Source: Asparagopsis taxiformis (lineage: Eukaryota; Rhodophyta; Florideophyceae; Bonnemaisoniales; Bonnemaisoniaceae). From it: a DNA stretch of 64,000 bases. The stretch covers positions 1 to 64,000 of the forward strand of contig JALQPE010001742.1 of assembly GCA_030407315.1 (NCBI GenBank), read 5' to 3'. The translations under genes and the position numbers were made by a program. Under the pieces are notes generated by a model. That model saw nothing but the letters and a program-made list of their open reading frames with translations. It searched no databases and was not told where the DNA came from. Positions 45,201-54,897 of this stretch are shown here, piece by piece (the stretch's first letter is position 1; every line of letters starts with the position of its first letter).

Positions 45201-45580
45201 GGCACACGGACTTCAAGGTATCAACGAGTCGTGTTGCAGGACCTACCGAGTCTCCATCATATTTCATGATGTCGAGCGGAGCAGATGGATTCTCTATAGT
45301 AGCTGCCCCTTATAGTCATGTATGCCTGGCCAATCCGGACGCCGATATGTGGAAGGTTCCCATTCATAGGCTGTATGTGCCACCCTATTCCGTATTGGTT
45401 GGTCGCGGTGACCTTTACCAATACGGGGTCGGCTTCAAGCGCGGAGATATTCCTGCGGGCGAAAAGCTAGTCTATGGCCTGCCCACGCGCGGCCACATCT
45501 ACTTGAAGACGGAGAAGGACGTCCTCACGGACCACATCCACACCGTCGAATATTACAAGTACGATAGGAGCAATAGATAG
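42269..45580 (+). CDS. ParB-like domain plus oxygenase-like domain with a lost iron ligand (gene B)
   Basis: 1103 residues from the ATG at 42269, the start chosen because the frame is open from there. The ParB signature YVDGSHRVTAL lies near residue 118, with VVSRVVRPHRVDELKK before it, as in gene A. A long Pro/Ser/Glu spacer (about 460-760) precedes the C-terminal domain. FPKTGLRLLLTADG and DGHTDFKV (HxD near 977) are kept. The matching distal site reads PPYSVLVGRGDLYQYGVGF, with Gln where gene A has His. Loss of that ligand predicts weak or no oxygenase activity. G+C and codon use are higher than in gene A, so the two are old paralogues rather than a recent duplication. Confidence 0.82.
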   Translation: MIIASGSDLAEDAEKVDDHNARDIVPNKPLRSTRLAYPGTVPIPVDVDYDISPESCRNIPVFISPLDVSPPAVVSRVVRPHRVDELKKTFLTQGFSVIASRVSVCEVIDSNAKVRLQYVDGSHRVTALKAILESAGPAPAKDSPEWEEFVKSDIYRRFGTIPVDFLLPPTRLGRDVFCSEEVLPLSRLMNFHTHNVSEVTVADNVCSVMEFINIHRLGKKKIEPTVQYIKERKALSWIRPRQLMRYVSIARGFKTIESPAFKYWSSIPNRPEFVQFSSTEDLAGCTVNLLFNGSFRSAPDVQKCFILEMTARYTCSRRSAGLKPYSVGTIGQEWIAGLLEIFGYVKEVAEYWNVSDVLRMLDGSIPSVGDPSKSFDIRSRVVEVLAQMVPKKGCWADFRPKEGPPDGYKSENIFPRKKSVFGKDARKMLLRVTGYRDMIMRKRFHAMYPDIPHAALPATCGDDAPIPSSSNSLPIPSSSIPLPPPPQLESSSDSEVAPVPVSTPAVSASSPAVTPVKPTARGPQDGSERSGPVSHAGTGTPNRPVQAAQEQVSPASQPEPATPAAEQHPAAPAPAVEASRSASASSSGSSSDDSFVPSPSGGVGQKTVARISTEGPTPENVVEGSSAKGGADPDEDVIEVSDSAPPGVETSGRKVMPRRSTRLQASRSGRGGTAGGAVEVVELESAPEDAGENSILGKRNLEAASATPEPSTKKRRLGETSSKSSSKKSKSASRGRSREPVLQFDDAQENPIPDSIVDENVAAVLPSAIASGSRMKYYMESTTVETVRAEMRAAAFQVAASPGAEDTVVEQYFAVKRALLENLGVIVLERLLESSTAGSATHELFGHFARQFPLVEEVEKPSQQSDSNDDDREPQDEPPAFAKPGFDPSPWQFIHNVGDAKDRIDGGRGRLSLPRRELCDKLEEGNLEMYKNKLVAELALGVCAEFLKLGMEGDDPVFFPKTGLRLLLTADGAADQDGHTDFKVSTSRVAGPTESPSYFMMSSGADGFSIVAAPYSHVCLANPDADMWKVPIHRLYVPPYSVLVGRGDLYQYGVGFKRGDIPAGEKLVYGLPTRGHIYLKTEKDVLTDHIHTVEYYKYDRSNR

Positions 45581-46716
45581 CATATCAGAAGTATTAAAAC
45601 CTATACTACTGTTCCCTGCTATAAAGTTCTGTCTTTCTCATCTCAACATTGTTACCTTAGCCCACTTTTCAATTCTCATCTATACATCTGTCCTTCATCT
45701 CATAGTTTAGTGCTACTCAGCAGATTGCTTGCTACTTTTTAATATTAGTCTACAACGTTATATGATTTTACTAGCTAGGCCGTAGGGGGAGACTAGTTTC
45801 AACCCTTGACAACGCGCAGATTTCTACTACGAGAGCCGTCACTGTGATAAATTATTTGTAGAATTTTCGTCTATCTTCCCACCTACACTAGGCTACCTAT
45901 ATATATACAGGGTATAACCTGAACAGAGACCACGTGAGGTAAAATACTCCTGAGAGCTGCTCACAGCCGTACAGACCTTTGCTGAGCAATTTTCCCGACT
46001 TCACACTTCGCTTCTCACCTTTACCAAGGTGGGAGAAGGACGAAACTCCCTGCTGCTTACAGCCGAAGCCGTTTACCAGGGTTCCTTACAGCAAAGTCAT
46101 CGTTACGATGACTTTGCTGTAAGAAAGGAAAACATTACAGCAGCCACGATTTCTTTACCGGGTAAAAAATTGTGGCCGCTGTAATGATTTGCTGTAAGGA
46201 ACCGTTTCCTTGCAGTGGCCAAAGAATTTTTTACCGGGTAAAAAATCAGCAAGAAATTTTACCGGTAAAAAAATTGTGGCCGCTGTAATGATTTGCTGTA
46301 AGAAAACGTTTCATTACAGCGGCCACAATTTTTTTACCCGTTAAAGAAATCATGGCTGCTGTAATGATTTGTTTTCTTACAGCAAAGTCATCGTAACGAT
46401 GACTTGCTGTCAGCATCCCCGGTAAACGGCCCGCACTGTAATGGGGTGACTGCTTCTCCTACATCGCTCTCTTACTGGTGTTCTACATGCTGCGTTGCTA
46501 CACAATTTCTCACTCACATCTTTCTAGTTTCTCTCCTTTCGTATCCATAGGTATAGCAGTAGAAAAGTGGATAGTTTGCACTCCAGACCGCAGATGCCTT
46601 CCTGCAGTCATGTCACGATTGTTGTAGTGTAGTCTATAATATCTAGCGCTCTTGGAAGATGATGCACAGTCTATTGTCTCTGTCAATGCGTGTTTTATCA
46701 AATCTATCAAAGTAGC
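45581..46716. repeat. 3' flank of gene B and palindrome array 4
   Basis: From 45581 to about 45944 no gene is seen. 45945-46055 is the inverted partner of 40865-40985. Array 4 (46056-46442) has the 18-bp-arm palindrome at 46086-46122 and a shortened one at 46377-46412, with several TTTTTTACCGGGTAAAAAAT-type inverted motifs between. Its ends (CTTACAGCCGAAGCCGTTTA / GGTAAACGGC...CTGTAAT) are inverted. The sequence from 46443 to 46716 holds nothing recognisable. Confidence 0.83.
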
Positions 46717-47471
46717 TCAGTTAGCTGGCCAATATTTTCTACCATAGTCGGCAAATATCTCCTCATCAGCTTCAACGTATCTGGTCAGAACGACCTTGAC
46801 AGCATGGGGATTCTTGATATTTGAAGCAAAGTCCGGTTTGTCTATGGCATCGCCTTGTCGAAACTCGGCTGACTGTGTTCGACTCACCTCGGTCGCTTTC
46901 TCCGTTCCGTCAATGACCCGACAATCATTGAGGTAGCTGGTACAATTATAGACCGCTAGAACGAGCCAGACCTTCCGAACAGGTGCACCCCTCCCTATGT
47001 ACGTGGTTTCCAATTCCATGTTGTAGTCCTGGAACCTCTCTCCTGTGCACCCAAATCCTTCCGGGCCGTACATCACTGATCTCTGCGGTTCTGAGTCTCG
47101 AATCTTCGCATAGAAAATCGTCCCGTTGTACCAGCCAATGACCGTCCCCTTCTTCAGTTTCTTCGCCGCGAATACGCCAAACCCACCACCTCTTACCTCC
47201 GATTGCGAAACATAGACACCGTAGAATGCGGCATCAGCAGCCAGAATCGCGTCCGGGTCTATGCTCCAAAACGAGTGCATGTCCTCGGCCGGCCACTGGT
47301 CCATAGGCACCCCGCTCAATCTGTGAAGCATAGACCCGTCCTTCTTCATTGACGCAACGAACACAAGCAGATGGTTCGGCAATGCTGTCACAGCAGGTAA
47401 ACCTTCTGGTGCATCTGAGATGCAACACTGGTTTTCGTCTGTACAGAACGTACTTTCGAAACCAGAATCTG
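46717..47471 (-). CDS. Stand-alone SET-domain protein, 5' end probably spliced
   Basis: The frame holds a complete SET domain: GGGFGVFAAKKLKKGTVIGW, YNGT, the substrate-site segment SYLNDCR in place of NHxCxPN, and EEIFADYGRKYW at the end. The NDCR/NDPR substitution matches the SET domain fused to the methyltransferase, so both belong to one TE-associated family. No ATG opens the frame. A TTTTCAG acceptor at about 47472 and a CAGGTAATC donor near 47549 outline a 77-nt intron. Splicing gives an in-frame IPDSGFES join, but the upstream exon meets a stop within 20 codons, so the true start is not found. It lies next to the palindrome arrays of the ParB-oxygenase unit. Target unknown. Confidence 0.72.
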
Positions 47472-47795
47472 AAAATTTTCAATGTTGATTGACTAGTCAT
47501 AAGTTGATTGAATTTTGGCCAATGAAATGAACATATTGACTGATTACCTGGAATTGCGCTGACAGTTCCAAGTTCATCACTGCCCTGCCCAATTTGTTTG
47601 TCTTACTGCCAGTCGGAGCTTAGTTCGTTTACAATCCTGACAGTCTGTCGACAATCTGCTCACTTCTGCCTTGAAAGTTGCGATTGAACTGTATTGATAG
47701 TTTCTAAAACAATGTGGCCATACCAGAGTTGGTATTTGATAACACTATCTGTATTTATTTTTATTAAGAAAGACTCTGCACCGTGTTTCTATTGT

Positions 47796-49480
47796 TCATA
47801 CTTGCTCGCCGTGTTGGTGCATCCCATCATCATCTCTTTTTGCTGCCGCCTCGTTCAGCTGTTCCTCCACCGACGCATGTTTCGCCTTCTCAGCTTCCAG
47901 CTGACGTTCCGCTTCAACCCTCGCCACCAAAAGTTCGTCTAATCTAGACAACGAATCCCGCAGCCCCTTCAGACTTTCTGTCATTTTCGATACGTTTCTC
48001 ATTACTTTTCCTTCCAGGCTTGCGATGCACTGCTCTAGAACTGCCTTTTCTTGTTCCGTGTCCTTCGCTTCTGCGCGACGACGTAAATCATTTAGGTTCG
48101 CCTTCATTCGTTTCACATTCTCTTTCAGGTTGGACTGCCGTGTTCTCTCCGTAACTACTTCATTAATTTTCATTGTACAGTCTCTCATAGCGCCGTTCAG
48201 TTCCTGCAGTTGCATTTCAACGTCTTTCATTTTTTTGTTTGCGACATGCAACTTCTCCTCTTCTTCCCGAATCAGATTTTTCAGATGATCCGTCTCCCTC
48301 GCTGCCTGGTCAAATCTACCAGAGTACATTTCCCCCCTCACATTGGCAAACTGTGTGTCCATTCGAAGATTTCGCACAGAGCCGTCATAGCGTGATCGCA
48401 CGACATTGCATCGAGCTTTGGGTGTGTACCATGCAGAAATTCATACCTCAACTCCTCGCTCCACCCCTCGGATTCACCGCTGCCCACGTGGATGTTTTAC
48501 AGCATCGCCGGCGCATTCAAAGCCGCCCGAACAGGGCCCTGAGCTCTGTAAATTTCGCTAACCATGCATTCGATTCCCAGACGTCGCAGTCGATCATCAA
48601 CAGGGCGACTCGGAACCTGTGCTTGAATCGCGTACGTATCAGGCTCATCATCACGAGTTTTCGGTGCAGTGATGAGGTTGGGTGCCCAACCTTGGAGTTC
48701 CCGACGGCACGCATTCATGAGAGTTCGGGAATCTGCTGCGCTTTCTGTCACAAAGCACGTCAGTAGAAATCCAAAGACAGTAGATTCCATAATTCTGCCG
48801 TGGTATTCACAATCGACCTCAATCTCCGCCGCAACAGGTCCAGAAACCTAGCCTCGGAATTTCTTCTGCTCTGTCATTCGGCTTACTAGGGCGTCGCAGT
48901 CTGCAACACGTCTGTTGCGTTGGAAGCGGCACAGAATTTTCATACGCTGCTTCCGCACATCATTCAAATTCTGAAGGCGATGATTTTTGTGTTTGATGCC
49001 ACGACTGGCACTATGTCTCTGCTGTTCAAGGGAGTCTTTCATTGCCTGTTGTGCTCGGATTTAGGTTCTTATCTTGGGCCTGGTGTCTTGGAGAGCTGCA
49101 AGCTTTCCGCTCAACTCGGCTTCTAACGTTGGAGAAACGTCATTCCTGTACATTTCTTCTGCTTCAGCCAATTCTGCTAGTGCCTTCTGAATAGCGCGCT
49201 CTCGTCTTCGAGCGCCGTCCTGAACGTCGACGAGTTCTTTATGTCTCTGCGACAACTTGATTGAAATGTAATCGGAGGCATTGATTATTTCAGTGGTCTG
49301 TTGTCCCTTCGACTTGCTGTTCTTCCGCGCGACACGCCACGCCTCGGTTGCAGCTTCGCATTGCTGCTTACAAGCGTTGATGGGTCCGGTATACACACGA
49401 CGCATTTCCTCTTCGAGCCTCGAATGGTTGACTTTGGAAAAACTCCGTGAATAGGTTGAAACGTGTTTCTGTATACTTCG
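47796..49480 (-). pseudogene. SMC5 fragment: coil, hinge and coil without ATPase heads
   Basis: Minus-strand frames follow the order of SMC5, a subunit of the SMC5/6 genome-stability complex. A first coiled coil lies at 49480-49061 (RRRERAIQKALAELAEAEEM) and a linker at 49042-48848 (NLNDVRKQRMKILCRF). The hinge lies at 48840-48497 (RPVDDRLRRLGIECMVSEIY) and a second coil at 48401-47796, after SRYDGSVRNL, which recalls the SRYG segment after the SMC5 hinge. Both ATPase heads are missing and the frame shifts at least three times. Its 5' end reads in frame from the PP5 fragment. This is a captured piece, not a working gene. Confidence 0.75.
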
Positions 49481-49489
49481 CCCACTCCT

Positions 49490-50145
49490 CACCTTCAAAC
49501 CGTAGATGCAGTTTATATTTTGCGACTCATGATTCCCCCTTGGCAAGTGGACGGCTTCTAGACACAAAACTTTGATGGCCAATAGCGTCAGTATCACTTC
49601 AACGCTGAACGAGCCTCTGTGCACAAAGTCCCCGTTGAAGACGTATGAATTATCCGCCGACGGTTTACCGTTCTCCTTAAATAAAGAGTAGGCCAGGTCA
49701 TAATATTGTCCATGAACATCTCCACAGATCATGATCTTTTCTCCTGCACGAACTGGAACTTTCACAATGTTTGGAAGTGTATCCATAATCTTTTTTGCAG
49801 CGAGAACAATCATGACTGCATATTTCATATGAAGCTTTTCCTGATTACGGAATGTGCTCAACAGTTGCTCAAATTCAAGAGTTACTGTGCCGTCTTCCTG
49901 TATCCGAGGTCCAGTATAGGAATCCTACGGTCATGCTGTCAACATCGATTGTATCAGAGACGCGCTGACGTAGAAGTTCACTCTCTATGGACTCTGCAAA
50001 TGCCATCTTTCTGATTCACCGTTTGCATTCTTTAAATTTCTGAGCTGCGTCCTTATCACCGGTCAGCATCTTGAATATCAATGCATAGTCTTTCTTAGCA
50101 TCCTTGTATCGGCTGTGGGGAAACAACAACCGGGGCGGGTGGGTG
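49490..50145 (-). pseudogene. Serine/threonine phosphatase PP5 fragment
   Basis: The last TPR helices ([28 protein letters not shown]; 50118-50016) precede the start of the catalytic domain. Metal-site motifs ICGDVHGQYYDL, GDFVHRG and PRGNHES fall between about 49735 and 49520. The normal GDFVDRG has His for the second Asp. The rest of the catalytic domain is absent. A stop and a frame change separate the TPR and catalytic parts. The upstream part is fused in frame to the helicase fragment and the downstream part to the SMC5 coil. Confidence 0.82.
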
Positions 50146-50149
50146 CTGT

Positions 50150-50640
<491 letters not shown>

Positions 50641-51189
50641 TAGAGGACATCATCATGGCCGGAATAATATTGAATCATGTCTGGTTCTAAGCGTCTGTGA
50701 AGTGCAACGCGGCGGTCATGTTCATCTGTGAAGCTTATGGTGTGAAGCGGGGCGGGTGCCAACGTGTATTGAGGAGTGGTAAGTGACTGCTGCTAGCCCC
50801 GGTTTCCACTGATATTTGAGTCTGACGTGCATTAGTAATACCCTTTTCCAAATAGAATGGAGTGTGTATAGAGCGTTTAACGGCATTTCAAATTGCAGTT
50901 CATGATCGGTAGCGTTGCTTAGAATCTCCCCTTGTAGCTGGTGTGCATAGAGCTGTCACAGCTAACCACAGTGGTTAATTCGATCGCGATGTTCATATTG
51001 CACACAGCGGTGCGTCGTCAAGTCATCACCATGATCCTCGTCCTCGTCTTGCTTCATCGTCGCCTCAGGGTTACCGTGTATGAAATGCAGCGAACAATGA
51101 AAGCGCGCATACCGCGCAATCAACACCGGTTGAAATTGCACCTGTAACCGACAATAAAAACATAACAGACGCGGCGGTAATCTCGTGCG

Positions 51190-51620
51190 CATTGATAGAG
51201 GATGCCGGAATAGTCTGAAGGTATTTATAAGCTCGCATGTCTGTGCAGCCACAACTTTGCAGCGCTGAAGTACGTGAAGACAATTCATCTGATATGTCGA
51301 CGCACAAATAGTGTATGAGAAACAGACAAAGCTTGTCTGATGGAGAACCCCTAACATCACGAATTAACGCTAGAATGCGTTCCAAATCGAAATTTCCTGG
51401 ACGAGCAAGCACCTCCTCCTCCACCTGAAAGTGACCATCCAATCCACGATCGTTAATCTGATCGAGCAGAGCGGTCGCAATGTTATTGTGTAGATCAATT
51501 GTGCGCTTCTTTTTCGTCAGTTCCTGATTGCCCAGAACGCATCGCCCTTGTCCAAATCGAACGTTCTCTTCCATGTTGATGTTCGTCCCAAAAAAAGGAA
51601 CGAACAATTGTTTCTGTCAT
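51190..51620 (-). pseudogene. SLY1-type Sec1/Munc18 fragment
   Basis: A segment with LTKKKRTIDLHNNIATALLD, FQVEEEVLAR, PSDKLCLFLIHYLCVD and a final YLQTIPA follows the domain-3 region of SLY1/SCFD1, an ER-Golgi vesicle-fusion factor. A short upstream piece (FDLDKGDAFWAI, near 51530-51575) lies in another frame. Domains 1 and 2 and the C terminus are not found. It is on the same strand as the three fragments further left. Confidence 0.66.
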
Positions 51621-52027
51621 CTAAAAATTGAAAACAACGCCCAACCTGATGACAGTAACCTGAACCGCCCTCGCGACGAAAGCGGGAAGGGAGATGCACA
51701 GATGCAGGTAGTACAAAATGTCCTGGAGGAGATGGCAACCATGTCTTCATCACACACATGGTGCTGGACACAGAGGATTTGGGAGACGGAAGGGAGAGGG
51801 AACGATTTGAAGGCCTTGGTGGGTCATGGATGCACGGCTTACAGAACATACTATCTGGCAGTGAAATGGCCGGCGTGCTTCCAGTAGAAAGCCGCCGGCC
51901 GCGGGTACAAATTTTATCAGATGTCACAATTCAAAATTATGACTCAAAATTTTGTACCGACCAGTTGTGCTTCAAATTGAAGCACATCGCTCCGTGAAAT
52001 GTTGTACCTCACACGCCGTACCTCCCG

Positions 52028-52445
52028 CGAATAAGTGGCTGTCTTTGTGTTGCACTCTTCGAGCGTCATGTGCACAATGATTGTGCACATGTGTGCACCT
52101 GAGACGCTATGTGTGTATCTGAGACGCCATGGCGTGGATGTCCGCCAATAAGTGGCTGTGTGTTTGTTGCATTCTTTGAGCGTAATGTGCACTATGATTG
52201 TGCACATGTGTGTACCTGAGACGCCATGGCGTGGATGTCCCGCCAATAAGTTGCTGTGTTTTTGTTGTATTTGAGCGTAATGTGCACAATGATTGTGCAT
52301 GATTGTGCACATGTGTGTACCTGAGACGCCATGGCGTGGATGTCCCGCCAGTAAGTGGCTGTGTTTTTTTTGCATTATTTGAGCGAAATGTGCAAAACGA
52401 TTGTGCACATGTGTATACCTGAGATGCCATGGCGTGGATGTCTCT
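52028..52445. repeat. About 100-bp minisatellite built from two palindromes
   Basis: Four tandem units start near 52030, 52146, 52246 and 52349 (AATAAGTGGCTGTGT). Each contains TGTGCACAATGATTGTGCAC(A), a palindrome with 10-bp arms, and ACGCCATGGCGT, a perfect 12-bp palindrome. One unit has an internal duplication of GATTGTGCA. The flanks (51621-52027, 52446-52537) hold no gene. Confidence 0.88.
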
Positions 52446-52537
52446 TCCGGCGCCTCCGTGAGCTCACGAAAGACAGGCTGACAATGAGTGTTGCAAAGTA
52501 ACTTTGCAAAACTTTGGAAAACTCTTTTACGGTGAGA

Positions 52538-53572
52538 CTAACGGAGGCGCTGGGAATGTAGTTTCAAGTCCTGAAAAATACTTTTTGGTAAGCGCATTTC
52601 GGGGAGAGAGGGGAATGTGGCAATCACCGAGCTGGGATCGACGAAGTCACACCAGGGAGTAGGTGTATTCAATACAAAGCAAGGCTTGTAGCGGCTTTCG
52701 AATGCATCTCCTTCCTTCTGAAACCAGTGTATGCGCAGCTTTGTGACGCCCGCCCCTCTCTTCCTTACGCTCTGTACCTTTCCGACCCAGAATGGCTCTT
52801 CAGGAGTACACTCATTACCACGGATGACCACAAACCCATTTTTTTCGGGTAACGGGAGAGAGGGGCGCATGGTGGTGTCCGTGGAGTTGTCTTGGTCCTC
52901 GTCGTGCGCGCGCGCATCCATTTTCTGATGTCCTTGCTCTGCCATTTCCTGATTTACACCTGAAGCCACGTCCCGACGTCCAATTCCGTCACTTTTTGTA
53001 CCGCTTGTCCCCCTCCCATCTGCACCGCTTTGCCCGGTTTCCTGCAATTCCGCGAGTCCGCCAGTATCCGTTCCATCTAAATTTTCCACTCTGTGAGCTC
53101 CTCGGCGGGTAGAATCACCGTCCAAAATCTTCACGATTCCCTTGACCACCAGCATCTGATAAGCCCGCTTTAGAATTTTTTTGTTAGACCACTGCATCTC
53201 CCTGGAGAACCCGAATGACTTGGTTAGAAACTCATAGCACACGACCCTTCCATTATACGTATACATCTCGGACACACAGTCATAGAGCGAACGCAAATAC
53301 TTGTTGCGAACAGCAGTAGTGCTCACTGACATTGCTTTCGTATCTTCGGACAGCTTGTCCCCATCGACAACAGCAAAACATGCCCGATTATCACAGCATT
53401 TAAAGGAACCCAGTTTTCCAGCCGCATTCAACTCAGCGATCTTCGCTGCTCTAGCGCTGTAGCGCTGAGTACGAGACGAGGCTGGACGGGATGGTGACGG
53501 AGATGGTGACGGAGACGGTGGTTGGTGGTGCGTTGCATGCTGTAAATTGCGCTTCTTGAGGGGCGCGTCCAT
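52538..53572 (-). CDS. Transposase-derived protein without the catalytic core
   Basis: 344 residues from the ATG at 53572 (MDAPLKKRN). Residues 1-50 are Pro/Ser-rich and basic. A Cys-rich segment (CCDNRACF) and LRSLYDC...YNGRVVCYEFLTKSFGFSR match the N-terminal domain of the transposase at 58123-60623, which has GRPVCYRFLEYSFKFSR. The C-terminal 110 residues (CTPEEPFWVGKVQSV, RIHWFQK, YKPCFVL) match its C terminus (CTTDMPFWLGQIKA, SVRWYEV, YRPAVI), perhaps a BAH-like fold. The whole DDE/DUF7869 centre is missing and replaced by about 130 acidic, disordered residues. It is intact, so a DNA-binding regulator or repressor is plausible. Confidence 0.72.
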   Translation of the reverse strand: MDAPLKKRNLQHATHHQPPSPSPSPSPSRPASSRTQRYSARAAKIAELNAAGKLGSFKCCDNRACFAVVDGDKLSEDTKAMSVSTTAVRNKYLRSLYDCVSEMYTYNGRVVCYEFLTKSFGFSREMQWSNKKILKRAYQMLVVKGIVKILDGDSTRRGAHRVENLDGTDTGGLAELQETGQSGADGRGTSGTKSDGIGRRDVASGVNQEMAEQGHQKMDARAHDEDQDNSTDTTMRPSLPLPEKNGFVVIRGNECTPEEPFWVGKVQSVRKRGAGVTKLRIHWFQKEGDAFESRYKPCFVLNTPTPWCDFVDPSSVIATFPSLPEMRLPKSIFQDLKLHSQRLR

Positions 53573-54897
53573 GGTTGATAGGATAGTGAAGTGAAACAGA
53601 ATCCAAGTATGAACGCAGAACACTATATTTATAGACTTCGGAACGAACTTCTGATCAAGTTCGGTTGCCATGTGGCTGCCGACTGTGCAGCGCTTTGCTG
53701 ATGACTGATCAGTCGAATGGCATACATTTGAATAGTTCTGACAAAATGTCTTTTCGACACCACATCTGAGCAGTTCCACGACAGGTCGTGAACTGAACAG
53801 TTCCAACGAGCTGGAACATAATGTTCCAAGTGGTAACACTGTTCTATATCAGGAAAGTCTATATGGGTATGAGTAGGAAATGCCGCAAACAATGTTGATT
53901 ATCCTGTTCGGTGAACTGCATTCAACCTTTCATCTTCAAAGTGTTCGTGACATCAATAGACAAATTAGGAAGTAATCTATGTAGTTCAAGCCTTCAATAT
54001 GGCTCTGAAGTTCAAGTAGCCAGTTTCGAAATGAGGTATCGCATCTGGTGGCACAACTTGGATAAGTTGAGTGCCTTCGAATAGACTGTGGACAGATATG
54101 ATGCTGAACGAACTGATATTTTGGTTCGCACCAAAAGTCATGGTGAGGGTAGCGGTAAAGGCAGCAGTTGTTGATAGTTGAAGGTATACTTTGGAACGAT
54201 CAGAAACAAAATTTTTTCGAATGCGAACCATAGCTATGAATCGTGCACTCACTGAAAGACCTATCCCGCAATATGGATACTACGTACATTGCTTCCACAA
54301 GCTGTAACACAGAAAAACCCTGGAAATGGTACGCAAACGTGTCAAGAAATCATTTGGCATACAGCAACTTGGCTGTGATGATCTTGGACATCAATCAGAA
54401 CAGGAAAACGTACGAAATCGGCTCAAGAACCAAAATACGAAATAAAATCCCGTCATATGATTTGTAATTGGATGGAACTGGCCCAACTGCATAACGAAAT
54501 AGTAATTTCCCATTACTGATAACAAATTTAGGGCCGTCCCGGCATAACAACTAGAAACCTATGTGAGCTGCAGCGCCCCCTGCACATCAGATCTAAGAGT
54601 GACTTGGCGCCGACGATCGTAGCACGTGACAAAGACTGATTTGGCCTCATGAGCTTCCATCAGTTATACACTGTGGGTTCTATTGTATGTCCAGGGGTTC
54701 TTTTTTCACTTTCGTTCATTGCCTGGAGTGACTGGAAAGCTCCCGTCTTCTGCTGCTAGAACATTCTTTCGTTCTGGACCTCTCCGGCCTTTCTTTCTCC
54801 GCTCTAAGGGTAGGCTGAACTGGATTCGTACCGGATATCAGGACCCCCATTTATTTCCATTTCCTCTTGACATCTGCAGGCATTCTGTACCTAAACA
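53573..54897. other. Intergenic region between divergent genes
   Basis: No gene, repeat array or clear palindrome is seen. It should contain the promoters of the minus-strand gene at 52538-53572 and the plus-strand pair starting at 54898. Confidence 0.5.

Noticed and set aside
36248..46442. A true ParABS partition locus
   Set aside because: No ParA ATPase and no helix-turn-helix typical of chromosomal ParB is seen. Only the N-terminal ParB/sulfiredoxin fold is present, so parS is used as an analogy only.
50941..51147. A plus-strand gene opposite the SLY1 fragment
   Set aside because: It lies antisense beside sequence with clear homology on the minus strand and has no recognisable domain.
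52028..52445. CRISPR array
   Set aside because: Spacers are absent: the units are contiguous and differ by drift, and the setting is eukaryotic with no cas-like gene.
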